Part shown: positions 52,201-59,682 of the stretch, one piece after another | Position numbering within the stretch: position 1 is the first letter of the stretch | Layout of the letters: the number at the start of each line of letters is the position of its first letter | Assembly: GCF_030709675.1 (NCBI RefSeq) | Contig: NZ_JAUZQD010000008.1 | Span: forward strand, 124,001-188,000 | Direction: 5' to 3' | Length of the DNA stretch: 64,000 nucleotides | Origin: Symbioplanes lichenis | GTDB lineage: Bacteria > Actinomycetota > Actinomycetes > Mycobacteriales > Micromonosporaceae | Notes under the pieces: model-generated | What the model was told of the DNA's origin: nothing | The model's database searches: none | The model's input: only the letters and a program-made list of their open reading frames with translations | Made by a program: the position numbers and the translations under genes

Positions 52201-52786
52201 CGTCTCCGACCACCCGCTCGCCGGCCTGGAGCAGGTGCTCGCCAACGCCGCGGACACCAGCATCGCCTCGCTCAACGAGGAGGGCTCGGTGCCCGACGGG
52301 CAGGTCGTCACGCTCGCGGGCATCCTCACCGGCGTGCAGCGCCGGATCACCAAGCAGGGCCGGGCCTGGGCGTCGGCCACCCTGGAGGACCTCGCCGGCG
52401 GCGTGGAGGCGTTGTTCTTCCCCAACACGTACGAGGTCATCGGGCAATACATCGCCGAGGACGCCATCGTCGTCGTGAAGGGCCGGGTCGACCGCCGCGA
52501 CGACACGCCCCGGATCATGGCGATGGACATGTCGATGCCCGACGTCACGCACAACCCGGATTCCAAGCCGATCACGCTGACCATGCCGATCACCCGGTGC
52601 ACGCCGCCGCTGGTCTCGGAGCTCAAGGACATCCTCGTCAGCCACCCGGGCGACGCCGAGGTCCACGTGCACCTGCTCAACGGCAGCCGCAAGACGGTCA
52701 TGCGGCTCGGCGGCTTCAAGGTCGCGCCGACGCCCGCCCTGCGCGCCGACCTGAAGATGATCCTCGGCCCGTCGGCGGTCGCGTGA
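49250..52786 (+). CDS. dnaE: DNA polymerase III alpha subunit DnaE
   Basis: This 1178-aa replicative polymerase has an N-terminal PHP domain (FVHLHVHTEYSMLDGAARV, ITDHGNMHGAYDF). The polymerase core has the catalytic aspartates in PDVDIDFDERRR (Asp416, Asp418), preceded by GPGRGSAAGSLIAYA. Helix-hairpin-helix elements and a C-terminal OB domain (VTLAGILTGVQRRITKQGRAWA) complete it. The length matches the main actinobacterial DnaE1. GTG 49250 follows a G-rich site; a TAGGCT -10 box lies at 49206-49211, so it likely has its own promoter with a short leader. Confidence 0.96.
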   Translation: MSDSFVHLHVHTEYSMLDGAARVKELLAEANRLGMPAAAITDHGNMHGAYDFYTQAKAAGVTPVIGVEAYLAPESRLNKSRIKWGRPEQKSDDISGNGAYTHMTMWARNAVGLKNLFRLNSRASMEGQLGKYPRMDFDIIAEHAEGIMGTTGCPSGAVQTRLRLGQFDEALESAARYQEALGRDNYFLEIMDHGLSIEKRVRDGLLEIGKKLNIRPLVTNDSHYVHEAQAEAHDVLLCVQTGSNVADPNRFRFDGAGYFVKSADQMRAVDSSEAWLEGCRNTLFVAERVDTEGMFTFKNLMPRFPIPEGYSEEEYFRHVAFEGLRARFPDGIPETHVKQAEYELGVIIQMGFPSYFLVVADFIQWSKRNGIAVGPGRGSAAGSLIAYAMGITDLDPLPHGLIFERFLNPERISMPDVDIDFDERRRGEVIKYVTDRWGEDKVAQIATFGTIKAKAAIKDASRVLGYPFAVGDRITKAMPPDVMGKGMSLTGIFNKDDKRYNEAGEIRSMYDSEPDVKKVIDTARGIEGLIRQTGVHAAGVIMSAEPIIDHIPLMRRASDGVIITQFDYPTCETLGLLKMDFLGLRNLTIIDDAVKNIKLNHGLDLDLLKLPLDDPKSYDLLARGDTLGVFQLDGGPMRSLLRLMKPDNFEDISAVLALYRPGPMGVESHTNYALRKNKLQEITPIHPELEKPLQEILEPTYGLIVYQEQVQRAAQILAGYSLGQADLLRRAMGKKKKEILDKEFIPFRDGCREHGYSDEAIQAVWDVLVPFAGYAFNKAHSAAYGLVSFWTAYLKAHYPAEYMAGLLTSVGDDKDKMAMYLAECRRMGIQVLPPDVNQSAGPFTPVGKDIRFGLGAVRNVGANVVESIARCRVEKSEYKDFYDFLSKVDAVVCNKRTVESLIKAGAFDSLGHSRKALLAVHAEAIDAFADVKRKEAAGQFDLFGAFGDDAGGGSSATVAMPTITEDEWDKRDKLSFEREMLGLYVSDHPLAGLEQVLANAADTSIASLNEEGSVPDGQVVTLAGILTGVQRRITKQGRAWASATLEDLAGGVEALFFPNTYEVIGQYIAEDAIVVVKGRVDRRDDTPRIMAMDMSMPDVTHNPDSKPITLTMPITRCTPPLVSELKDILVSHPGDAEVHVHLLNGSRKTVMRLGGFKVAPTPALRADLKMILGPSAVA

Positions 52787-52820
52787 TGGATCAGCGGCGC
52801 GGACCTGGCAGGATCGTGGA

Positions 52821-53579
52821 GTGAACCCGAGCCACGAACCGGAGCCGGTCTACCTGTACGGGCCGCCGCCGGACACCGCGCCCGCCCTGCCGGAGCCCGT
52901 CGCCGAGCCGCGGGCCCGGTCGCGGCGCTCCTGGCAGCGGGCGGCCGTCGTCGCCGCCGCGATCATCGCGGCCATGGCCGTCGCCGGCGCCCTGCTCGGC
53001 CTGCTCTGGGCCTGGGTGGCGCCGGACGTGCCGGTGATCAACACGGGCGCCGCCGTCGTGGTCAACGACCCGTCGCCCGAGGAGTACATCGCCGCGGACG
53101 GCTGGTTCACGCTCATCGCCTTCGCCTTCGGGCTGGTCGCCGCCCTGGTCGCCTGGCTGGTCCTGCGCCGCGACCGGGGCCCCGCCGTGCTGCTCGGCGT
53201 CACGCTCGGCGGGCTCGCGTCGACGGTGGTCATGTGGCAGGCCGGGCGGCTGATCGGGCTCTCGGCCTGGAACTCGTGGCAGGACAGCTCGCAGCCGGGC
53301 GACACCTTCCAGCGGCCGCCGGACCTGCACGCGCACGGGGCCCTGCTGGTCGCCGCGTTCGCCGCGGTGATCGTGACGACGCTGCTGGCGGGGTGGTCCA
53401 ACGACCCGGAGCTCGACCAGCCGGGCGCGAAGCCGGGCTACGGCCGGGACTATCCGCCGGTGGAGCCGTCGGGTGGCCTTTTCCCGGCGGAAGGCACCGA
53501 GCCCGGGCCGTCGCCGGCCGGCCCCTCCGGCTCGGCCACGGAATCGCCCGATTCGTCCGGCTCGACGGCGGGTCGCTGA
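52821..53579 (+). CDS. DUF2567 membrane protein
   Basis: This 252-aa membrane protein has a proline-rich cytoplasmic start, four hydrophobic segments (first AAVVAAAIIAAMAVAGALLGLLWA) and a polar tail. The loop after the first segment carries AAVVVNDPSPEEYIAADGWFTLIA, typical of DUF2567 proteins of actinobacteria. Function is unknown. GTG 52821 is 34 bases after dnaE, and a weak GGATCGTGGAG site precedes it, so it is probably cotranscribed with dnaE. It converges on the LON-domain gene. Confidence 0.82.
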   Translation: MNPSHEPEPVYLYGPPPDTAPALPEPVAEPRARSRRSWQRAAVVAAAIIAAMAVAGALLGLLWAWVAPDVPVINTGAAVVVNDPSPEEYIAADGWFTLIAFAFGLVAALVAWLVLRRDRGPAVLLGVTLGGLASTVVMWQAGRLIGLSAWNSWQDSSQPGDTFQRPPDLHAHGALLVAAFAAVIVTTLLAGWSNDPELDQPGAKPGYGRDYPPVEPSGGLFPAEGTEPGPSPAGPSGSATESPDSSGSTAGR

Positions 53580-53616
53580 CCGGGACCGCTTGGTTCTCTC
53601 CGCGGCAGCCGGGCGG

Positions 53617-54327
53617 TCAGTTGGGACTGTTGGGTCGGGCCAGGTCCGAGAGGGGGACGGGCACCGCGCGGACGCGAGCCAGCAGCCCCGCCTCGCGGTT
53701 GAGCAGACGCAGCTCCGCGCGCAGCCGGGTGATCGTGTCGGGGGCGGCGAGCAGGTCCTGGCGCTCCTGGACGGTCAGCTGCGCGGTGGCCGCGACCAGG
53801 TGGGACAGGACGGTCGGATCGTCGGGGACCTGGTCGAGCACCTCGGAGTCGGGGCGCAGCAGGTCGAGGTAGGTGCGGAAGGCGGCCAGCACCCGCGGCG
53901 CCAGGAGCTCGGCGGTGGCGTCGGCGGCCTCCTCGTCGGGGAGCCACTCGACCTCGGCGGTGAGATAGGGGTGCGGCTCGGGGTCGAGGGCGAGCACCCG
54001 GAAGCGGCGCCGGCCCACGGTCACGATGTCGAACCGGCCGTCGGGGAGCTCGGTGACCTGGCGGAGCTCGGCGGTGCACCCCACCTCGAAGAGCTGGTCG
54101 GGGGTGACGGCGTCGGGCTCGGCGGCCTCGTCGTCGTCGCCGGTCTCGGTGAGCACCTCGGAGCCGTGCCGCAGGGTCACGACGCCGAACTCGTGCGGGT
54201 CGTCGCCGGTGCCGGCGACCAGGTCACGCACCAGCGAGCGGTAGCGCTCCTCGAAGATGTGCAGGGGCAGCACGAGGCCGGGGAACAGCACCGTGCCGAG
54301 GGGGAACACCGGGAGAATCGCGCCCAC
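53617..54327 (-). CDS. LON substrate-binding domain protein
   Basis: This 236-aa protein consists of the N-terminal substrate-binding domain of Lon without ATPase or protease parts. It begins ILPVFPLGTVLFPGLVLPLHIFEERYRSLV and continues with FGVVTLRHGSEV and GRFDIVTVGRRRFRVL. Stand-alone versions are common in actinobacteria; their role is unclear. GTG 54327 lies six bases after a TACGCT -10 box on the minus strand, so a leaderless transcript is likely. It is divergent from hisD. Confidence 0.9.
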   Translation of the reverse strand: MGAILPVFPLGTVLFPGLVLPLHIFEERYRSLVRDLVAGTGDDPHEFGVVTLRHGSEVLTETGDDDEAAEPDAVTPDQLFEVGCTAELRQVTELPDGRFDIVTVGRRRFRVLALDPEPHPYLTAEVEWLPDEEAADATAELLAPRVLAAFRTYLDLLRPDSEVLDQVPDDPTVLSHLVAATAQLTVQERQDLLAAPDTITRLRAELRLLNREAGLLARVRAVPVPLSDLARPNSPN

Positions 54328-54543
54328 GTCCTGAGCGTATCGGCATGCTCTTGATGAGCGCTCGCCACGCCGCCGGGAATGTTGCCGTGGCGGATGTCCC
54401 CGCAGCGACGCGCAGGTGCTCCGCGCGCTTCCGTGGCGGGTCTCACCCCTGGCCGGGACGGTTCACGCCACGCCGGGCGGCGGGCGAGTCGTGGCGGGTC
54501 CCACTGCCTGGAACCGCGCCCGGAGCCGCTGCGGCGCACGGCC

Positions 54544-54549
54544 TAGACT
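54544..54549 (+). promoter_or_regulatory. -10 box of leaderless hisD transcript
   Basis: TAGACT ends seven bases before the hisD GTG at 54557, and no ribosome site lies between. It is the likely promoter of the whole his operon. A -35 box is not evident. Confidence 0.6.
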
Positions 54550-54556
54550 TGGCGGC

Positions 54557-55879
54557 GTGCTGAACCGGATCGACCTGCGCGGCTCCCGCCGGGACCCGCG
54601 CGGTCTGCTGCCCCGTGCCCAGCTCGACGTCGCCCAAGCCGTCGAGCGGATCCGCCCCGTCGTGGAGGCGGTCCGGGAGCATGGATTCACGGCGATCCGC
54701 GAGGCCACGGAGAGATTCGACGGCGTACGCCTGGAGCGCCTGCGCGTGCCCGCCGAGGCCATCGCCGCCGCGGTCGAGACCCTCGACCCGGACGTGCGCC
54801 GGGCCCTCGAGGTGGTGATCGAGCGCACTCGCAAGGTCCACGCCGACCAGCGCCGCACCGACGTGACGACGCAGGTGGTGCCCGGCGGCACCGTGCTTGA
54901 GCGGTGGGTCCCGGTGTCCCGGGTCGGGCTCTACGTGCCGGGTGGCCTGGCCGTCTATCCGTCCACCGTCGTGATGAACGTCGTGCCGGCCCAGGCCGCG
55001 GGCGTCGAGTCCCTGGTCGTGGCGAGCCCGCCCCAGCCGGAAAACGGCGGCCTGCCCGACGCGCGGGTCCTGGCGGCCTGCGCGCTGCTGGGCGTCGATG
55101 AGGTCTATGCGGTGGGCGGGGCCCAGGCGGTCGCCATGCTCGGCCACGGGTCGACGGGCGCCGACGAGACCGACGGGTGCGCCCCGGTCGACGTGATCAC
55201 CGGGCCGGGCAACATCTGGGTGACCGCGGCCAAGCGGCTGCTGCAGGGCACGGTCGGCATCGACGCCGAGGCCGGGCCGACCGAGATCGCGATCCTGGCC
55301 GACGACACCGCGTCGCCGGTGCACGTCGCCGCCGACCTGATCAGCCAGGCCGAGCACGACCCGCTCGCCGCCAGCGTCCTGGTCACCGACTCGCCCGCGC
55401 TGGCCGACGCGGTCGACGCCCAGCTCGCCGTGCAGGTGCCCGCGACCAAGCACGAGGCCCGGGTGCGCGAGGCGCTCGGCGGCCGCCAGTCCGGTGTGGT
55501 GCTGGTCGACGACCTGACGCAGGGCCTGGCCGTGGTCGACGCCTACGCGGCGGAGCACCTGGAGATCCAGACGCGCGACGCCCGCGAGTGGGCGCTCAAG
55601 GTGCGCAACGCCGGAGCGATCTTCGTCGGGGCGTACTCGCCGGTGTCGCTCGGTGACTATGCGGCCGGTTCCAACCACGTGCTCCCGACGGCGGGCTGCG
55701 CGCGGCACTCGTCCGGGCTGTCAGTGCAGTCGTTCCTGCGCGGGATCCACGTCGTGGAGTACGACGAGGCCGCGCTGCGTGACGTGGCGCCGCACGTGGT
55801 CGCCCTGGCCAACGCCGAAGACCTGCCCGCCCACGGCCAGGCCGTGACCGCCCGCTTCGGGGCCGGGGGTGCGTCGTGA
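54557..55879 (+). CDS. hisD: Histidinol dehydrogenase
   Basis: This 440-aa enzyme performs the last two oxidations of histidine synthesis with NAD and zinc. The family signature is VGLYVPGGLAVYPSTVVMN, followed by AVGGAQAVAMLGHG, GPGNIWVTAAKRLL, GPTEIAILAD and the catalytic SQAEHDPLAAS. The C-terminal NHVLPTAGCARHSSGLSV is complete. The start is GTG 54557 (VLNRIDLRGS), placed by a TAGACT -10 box seven bases upstream. The stop overlaps hisC by four bases. Confidence 0.96.
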   Translation: MLNRIDLRGSRRDPRGLLPRAQLDVAQAVERIRPVVEAVREHGFTAIREATERFDGVRLERLRVPAEAIAAAVETLDPDVRRALEVVIERTRKVHADQRRTDVTTQVVPGGTVLERWVPVSRVGLYVPGGLAVYPSTVVMNVVPAQAAGVESLVVASPPQPENGGLPDARVLAACALLGVDEVYAVGGAQAVAMLGHGSTGADETDGCAPVDVITGPGNIWVTAAKRLLQGTVGIDAEAGPTEIAILADDTASPVHVAADLISQAEHDPLAASVLVTDSPALADAVDAQLAVQVPATKHEARVREALGGRQSGVVLVDDLTQGLAVVDAYAAEHLEIQTRDAREWALKVRNAGAIFVGAYSPVSLGDYAAGSNHVLPTAGCARHSSGLSVQSFLRGIHVVEYDEAALRDVAPHVVALANAEDLPAHGQAVTARFGAGGAS

Positions 55880-57096
55880 CGACGATCGACGAGCTGCCGA
55901 TCCGGGACGACCTGCGGGGCCAGACTCCGTACGGTGCGCCGCAGCTGGACGTGGCGGTGCGGCTGAACACGAACGAGAATTCGTACCCGGTGCCCGAGGC
56001 GGTCGTCGAGGCGATCGCCAAGGCGGTGCAGGCCGAGCTGCGCGACCTCAACCGCTATCCCGACCGGGACGCGATCGCACTGCGCACGGATCTCGCGGGC
56101 TATCTCGGGCACGGGCTCACCACCGCGCAGGTGTGGGCGGCCAACGGGTCCAACGAGGTGCAGCAGCAGATCCTCCAGGCGTTCGGCGGGCCGGGGCGGA
56201 CGGCGCTCGGCTTCGGCCCCTCGTACTCGATGCACCCGCTGCTCGCCGCCGGCACCGGCACCCGCTGGATCGGCGCGCTGCGCGACCCCGACTTCGGGCT
56301 GACCCCGGCGGCGGCCGTCGAGCAGATCGAGCGGTACCGGCCCGACCTGGTGTTCCTCTGCTCGCCCAACAACCCGACCGGCACGGCGCTCGACCCCGAG
56401 GTGATCGACGCGGTGCTCGCGGCGGCGCCCGGGATGGTGCTGGTCGACGAGGCCTACGCCGAGTTCGCCCGGCCCGGCACCCCGAGCGCCCTGACCCTGC
56501 TGCCCGGGCACCCGCGCCTGATCGTCAGCCGCACGATGAGCAAGGCGTTCGGCTTCGCGGGCGGGCGGCTGGGCTACTTCGCCGCCGACCCGGCCGTGGT
56601 CGACGCCGTCCAGCTGGTCCGCCTGCCGTACCACCTGTCGTCCTTGACCCAGGCCGCCGCGCGCGCCGCCCTCGCCGAGCGGGACGCCCTGCTCGCGACG
56701 GTCGACGCCATCAAGGAGCAGCGCGACCGGATCGTCTCGACGCTGCGCTCGCGCGGAGTCCGGGTCGCCGACAGCGACGCGAACTTCGTGCTCTTCGCGG
56801 TGCCCGCCGCGTCCGCCTCGCTGTCCGAGTCGTCGCCTGCCGCCTTGTCCGGTGCCGGGTCTGCCGCCTCGTCGGGTGCCGGGTCTGCCGCGCCGGCCGG
56901 GTCGGTGGGCTGGGCCGGCGCGCTCGGGTCCGGCGGGGAGCGGGCCGTGGGCGACCAGAAGGCCGCGTGGCAGGCCTTTCTCGACCGTGGCGTGCTGATC
57001 CGCGACGTCGGGCTGCCCGGCTGGTTGCGGGTGACCGCCGGCGATCCCGACGAGACGTCCGCCTTCCTGAATGCCGCCGAGGAGATTCTGTCGTGA
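55876..57096 (+). CDS. hisC: Histidinol-phosphate aminotransferase with an inserted segment
   Basis: This 406-aa fold I PLP enzyme converts imidazole acetol phosphate to histidinol phosphate. The motifs LNTNENSYPVPEAV, CSPNNPTGTAL, DEAYAEFARPGTPS and the PLP lysine in SRTMSKAFGFAGGRLGYF are intact. Between NFVLFAVPA and WQAFLDRGVLIRDVGLPGWLRV lies a low-complexity insertion at about residues 310-361, rich in Ser, Ala and Gly (SGAGSAASSGAGSAAP). Normal enzymes have a short turn there, so the protein is about 45 residues longer than usual. Start and stop overlap hisD and hisB by four bases. Confidence 0.94.
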   Translation: MTTIDELPIRDDLRGQTPYGAPQLDVAVRLNTNENSYPVPEAVVEAIAKAVQAELRDLNRYPDRDAIALRTDLAGYLGHGLTTAQVWAANGSNEVQQQILQAFGGPGRTALGFGPSYSMHPLLAAGTGTRWIGALRDPDFGLTPAAAVEQIERYRPDLVFLCSPNNPTGTALDPEVIDAVLAAAPGMVLVDEAYAEFARPGTPSALTLLPGHPRLIVSRTMSKAFGFAGGRLGYFAADPAVVDAVQLVRLPYHLSSLTQAAARAALAERDALLATVDAIKEQRDRIVSTLRSRGVRVADSDANFVLFAVPAASASLSESSPAALSGAGSAASSGAGSAAPAGSVGWAGALGSGGERAVGDQKAAWQAFLDRGVLIRDVGLPGWLRVTAGDPDETSAFLNAAEEILS

Positions 57097-57704
57097 GCCG
57101 CACCGGGCGCGTCGAGCGCGTCACCAACGAGACCAAGGTCCTCGTCGAGATCGACCTCGACGGCACGGGCCGGGGCGACCTCGCCACCGGGGTCGGCTTC
57201 TACGATCACATGCTCAACCAGCTGGCCAAGCACGGCGGCTTCGATCTGCTCGTGCGCACCGAGGGCGACCTGGAGATCGACGCGCACCACACGATGGAGG
57301 ACACCGCGCTGGCGCTCGGCGAGGCGTTCGCGATCGCGCTGGGGGACAAGGCGGGCATCCGGCGGTACGGGTCGGCGACGATCCCGATGGACGAGGTGCT
57401 CGTGCGGGCGGCCGTGGACCTGTCGGGGCGGCCCTATGTGGTGCACGAGGAGCCGGCCCTGGCGCCGTACATCGGGCCGGTCTATCCGACGAGCATGACG
57501 CGGCACATCTTCGAGTCGTTCGGTCACGCCGCCAAGGTGACGCTGCACGTCAGCGTGCTGCGCGCGGCGCGCGAAGGCGGGCACCCGGACGCGCACCACG
57601 TGGTGGAGGCGCAGTTCAAGGCGTTCTCCCGGGCGCTGCGCGAGGCCGTCGAGATCGACCCGCGCAACGCCGGGGCACTCCCGTCGACGAAGGGCGTGCT
57701 GTGA
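57093..57704 (+). CDS. hisB: Imidazoleglycerol-phosphate dehydratase
   Basis: This 203-aa monofunctional dehydratase binds two manganese ions through the motifs FYDHMLNQLAKHGGFDL and DAHHTMEDTALALGEAF, repeated later as FESFGHAAK and DAHHVVEAQFKAFSRALR. The C-terminus IDPRNAGALPSTKGVL is as expected for the family. GTG 57093 overlaps the hisC stop. The last 62 bp are repeated twice immediately downstream. Confidence 0.95.
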   Translation: MSRTGRVERVTNETKVLVEIDLDGTGRGDLATGVGFYDHMLNQLAKHGGFDLLVRTEGDLEIDAHHTMEDTALALGEAFAIALGDKAGIRRYGSATIPMDEVLVRAAVDLSGRPYVVHEEPALAPYIGPVYPTSMTRHIFESFGHAAKVTLHVSVLRAAREGGHPDAHHVVEAQFKAFSRALREAVEIDPRNAGALPSTKGVL

Positions 57705-57824
57705 GCACCGTCGTCATCGATCCGCGCAACGCCGGGGCGCTTCCGCCGACGGAGGGCGTGCTGTGAGCGCCGTCGTCATCGATCCGCGCAACGCCGGGGC
57801 GCTTCCGTCGACGGAGGGCGTGCT
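57639..57824 (+). repeat. 62-bp tandem repeat of the hisB 3' end
   Basis: Three units with a 62-bp period lie at 57639-57700 (the end of hisB), 57701-57762 and 57763-57824. They share blocks such as CGCGCAACGCCGGGGC and GGGCGTGCTGTGAGC. The second and third units differ at only two positions, which suggests a recent duplication. Because 62 is not a multiple of three, each copy regenerates a GTGA stop/start overlap. Confidence 0.9.
57701..57766 (+). CDS. Micro-ORF 1, copy of the hisB C-terminus
   Basis: This 21-codon ORF with a GTG start reads VSTVVIDPRNAGALPPTEGVL. Its start overlaps the hisB stop (GTGA) and its stop overlaps the next GTG in the same way. Residues 6-21 copy the hisB tail. 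It would be translated by reinitiation. Whether the peptide matters or only preserves coupling between hisB and the downstream genes is unknown. Confidence 0.5.
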   Translation: MSTVVIDPRNAGALPPTEGVL

Positions 57825-57828
57825 GTGA
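57763..57828 (+). CDS. Micro-ORF 2, second copy of the hisB C-terminus
   Basis: This 21-codon ORF reads VSAVVIDPRNAGALPSTEGVL, with GTGA overlaps at both ends. It differs from micro-ORF 1 at two residues. Its stop overlaps the GTG of the 56-aa membrane protein, so the chain hisB, micro-ORF 1, micro-ORF 2, membrane protein and hisH is unbroken. Confidence 0.5.
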   Translation: MSAVVIDPRNAGALPSTEGVL

Positions 57829-57995
57829 GCACCATCGTTCCGGTCCTTCTGCTCGGCCTGGCCGGTGTGCTGGTCGGCGGCGTGGTGTCGCTGCGGCAGC
57901 AGGGGGCGACCAAGTTCTCGATCGGGCTCGTCGCCGCGCTCGCGCTGATCTCGGCGGCGGGCGGCGTGCTGTGGCTGATCCCGGGGGACTCATGA
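57825..57995 (+). CDS. 56-aa membrane protein in the his operon
   Basis: This 56-residue protein has two hydrophobic segments, VPVLLLGLAGVLVGGVVSL and IGLVAALALISAAGGVLWLI, joined by RQQGATKFS, and ends PGDS. GTG 57825 overlaps micro-ORF 2 and its stop overlaps the hisH ATG (ATGA). Its first codons (GTGAGCACC) are the same as those opening micro-ORF 1, so the native hisB to membrane-protein junction seems to be what was duplicated. No family is recognised. Confidence 0.75.
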   Translation: MSTIVPVLLLGLAGVLVGGVVSLRQQGATKFSIGLVAALALISAAGGVLWLIPGDS

Positions 57996-58618
57996 CCAGC
58001 GTCGTCATTCTGGACTACGGCTCGGGGAACCTGCGGTCGGCGGAGCGGGCGGTCGCCCGGACCGGCGTGGATGTCACCGTGACGGACGATCTCGACGCGG
58101 CCGCGGCGGCGGACGGGCTCGTGGTGCCGGGCGTCGGGGCCTATGCGGCGTGCATGGCTGGGATCGAGAAGCTGGGCGCCGGGCCGGTCATCGCCGAGCG
58201 GGTCGCCGCGGGGCGGCCGGTGCTCGGGATCTGCGTGGGCATGCAGATTCTGTTCGAGACGGGGGTCGAGCACGGCGTCGAGACGCGGGGGCTCGGGCTA
58301 CTGCCCGGCGCGGTGACGAAGCTGACGGCGAGCCGGATTCCGCACATGGGGTGGAACACCGTCACCGCACCCGGGGAGTCGACGCTGCTCTCCGGGCTGG
58401 AGCCGGAGACGCGGTTCTACTTCGTGCACTCGTACGCGGCGTCGGATCTCGCCGCCCTCGAAGCGGCCGGCGCGAAGGTCACCACGGCCGCGCACGATCT
58501 GCCGTTCGCCGCGGTGGTGGAGCACGGGGCGTTGTCGGCGGCCCAGTTCCACCCGGAGAAGTCCGCCGACGCCGGATATGCGCTGCTGCGCAACTGGGTG
58601 TCCGCGCTGGATGAGTAA
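57992..58618 (+). CDS. hisH: Imidazole glycerol phosphate synthase, glutaminase subunit
   Basis: This 208-aa class I glutamine amidotransferase supplies ammonia to HisF. The N-terminus VVILDYGSGNLRS, the oxyanion-strand region VPGVGAYAACM, the nucleophile Cys81 in GICVGMQILFE and the His/Glu of QFHPEKSADAG are present. ATG 57992 overlaps the previous stop and follows GGGGGA (57982-57987). The stop overlaps the next gene by eight bases. Confidence 0.95.
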   Translation: MTSVVILDYGSGNLRSAERAVARTGVDVTVTDDLDAAAAADGLVVPGVGAYAACMAGIEKLGAGPVIAERVAAGRPVLGICVGMQILFETGVEHGVETRGLGLLPGAVTKLTASRIPHMGWNTVTAPGESTLLSGLEPETRFYFVHSYAASDLAALEAAGAKVTTAAHDLPFAAVVEHGALSAAQFHPEKSADAGYALLRNWVSALDE

Positions 58619-58925
58619 GGAACGCGCGCGCCGGCGGGCCGAGCGGCTCGCCGTCGCCGAGAAGCAGAAGGCCCGGACCGCGCGCCGGGTCGCCCGCCGC
58701 ACCCGCCGGACCGAGTTCAAGCGCAGGCTCACCCCGCAGAAGCGCGGCGCCGGCCGGCTCTACCGGCGCAGCCGCGGCGAGCGCCTCGGCATCATCGCCG
58801 TGCCGCTGGTCGCCGCGGTCGCGGTGTGGTTCCTCGTGCCGGAGCTCGGGCTGCGCATCGTGCTGACCGTCCTCCTCGTCCTGGTGCTGCCGGCGCTCGT
58901 CGTCGCGGTCCTCGGCCGTCGTTAG
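58611..58925 (+). CDS. 104-aa basic membrane protein in the his operon
   Basis: This 104-aa protein has a very basic first half (SKERARRRAERLAVAEKQKARTA and on, more than a third Arg/Lys) followed by two hydrophobic segments (LGIIAVPLVAAVAVWFLVP and IVLTVLLVLVLPALVVAVL). ATG 58611 lies in the last codons of hisH. The basic part should face the cytoplasm. Unnamed proteins of this type occur between hisH and hisA in related genomes as far as I recall; the function is unknown. Confidence 0.75.
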   Translation: MSKERARRRAERLAVAEKQKARTARRVARRTRRTEFKRRLTPQKRGAGRLYRRSRGERLGIIAVPLVAAVAVWFLVPELGLRIVLTVLLVLVLPALVVAVLGRR

Positions 58926-58950
58926 TCCGTCCCAAGATCGGAGCTTGTTC

Positions 58951-59682
58951 GTGACCCTCTCCCTGCTGCCCGCCGTCGACGTCGCCGACGGCCAGGCCGT
59001 GCGTCTCGTGCAGGGCGCCGCCGGCTCCGAGACCAGCTACGGCGATCCGCTGGAGGCGGCGCTGGCGTGGCAGAACGACGGCGCCGACTGGGTGCACCTG
59101 GTCGATCTCGACGCGGCGTTCGGGCGGGGGTCCAACGCGGCGCTGCTGGCCGAGGTGGTCGGGCGGCTCGACGTGAAGGTGGAGCTGTCCGGCGGCATCC
59201 GGGACGACGAGTCGCTGCGGGCGGCCCTCGGCACCGGCGCCGCCCGGGTCAACATCGGCACGGCCGCGCTCGAGGACCCGGAGTGGTGCGACCGGATCTG
59301 CGGGGAGTTCGGCGACCGGGTGGCGATCGGCCTCGACGTGCGCGGGCGGACGCTGTCGGCGCGGGGGTGGACCCGGGACGGCGGCGACCTGTACGAGGTG
59401 CTCGAGCGGCTCGACAAGGCCGGCGCCGCGCGCTACGTCGTCACGGACATCACCAAGGACGGCACGCTCAAGGGTCCGAACCTCGATCTGCTGCGCGAGG
59501 TCTGCTCCCGTACGCCGGCTCCGGTCATCGCCAGCGGCGGCGTCTCCAGCCTCGACGACCTGCGCGCCCTGGCGACGCTGGAGTCCGTGGGCGTGGAGGG
59601 CGTGATCGCGGGCAAGGCGCTCTACGCCGGGGCGTTCACCGTGGCGGAGGCCCTCGAGGCGCTGCGCGAGGCCGCGGCATGA
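58951..59682 (+). CDS. priA: Phosphoribosyl isomerase A (HisA/PriA)
   Basis: This 243-aa TIM-barrel isomerase begins LLPAVDVADGQAVRL with the first catalytic Asp; VELSGGIRDDESLRAAL, the second catalytic Asp in VVTDITKDGTLKGPN, and ASGGVSSLDDLRAL follow. In actinobacteria HisA usually also does the TrpF reaction of tryptophan synthesis (PriA); the lack of a trpF gene cannot be judged from this window. GTG 58951 follows CGGAG at normal distance. The stop overlaps hisF. Confidence 0.93.
   Translation: MTLSLLPAVDVADGQAVRLVQGAAGSETSYGDPLEAALAWQNDGADWVHLVDLDAAFGRGSNAALLAEVVGRLDVKVELSGGIRDDESLRAALGTGAARVNIGTAALEDPEWCDRICGEFGDRVAIGLDVRGRTLSARGWTRDGGDLYEVLERLDKAGAARYVVTDITKDGTLKGPNLDLLREVCSRTPAPVIASGGVSSLDDLRALATLESVGVEGVIAGKALYAGAFTVAEALEALREAAA

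Noticed and set aside
57701..57828. Micro-ORFs dismissed as pure sequencing error
   Set aside because: The two copies differ at two bases and keep exact GTGA junctions, which argues for a real duplication, though an assembly artefact cannot be fully excluded without reads.
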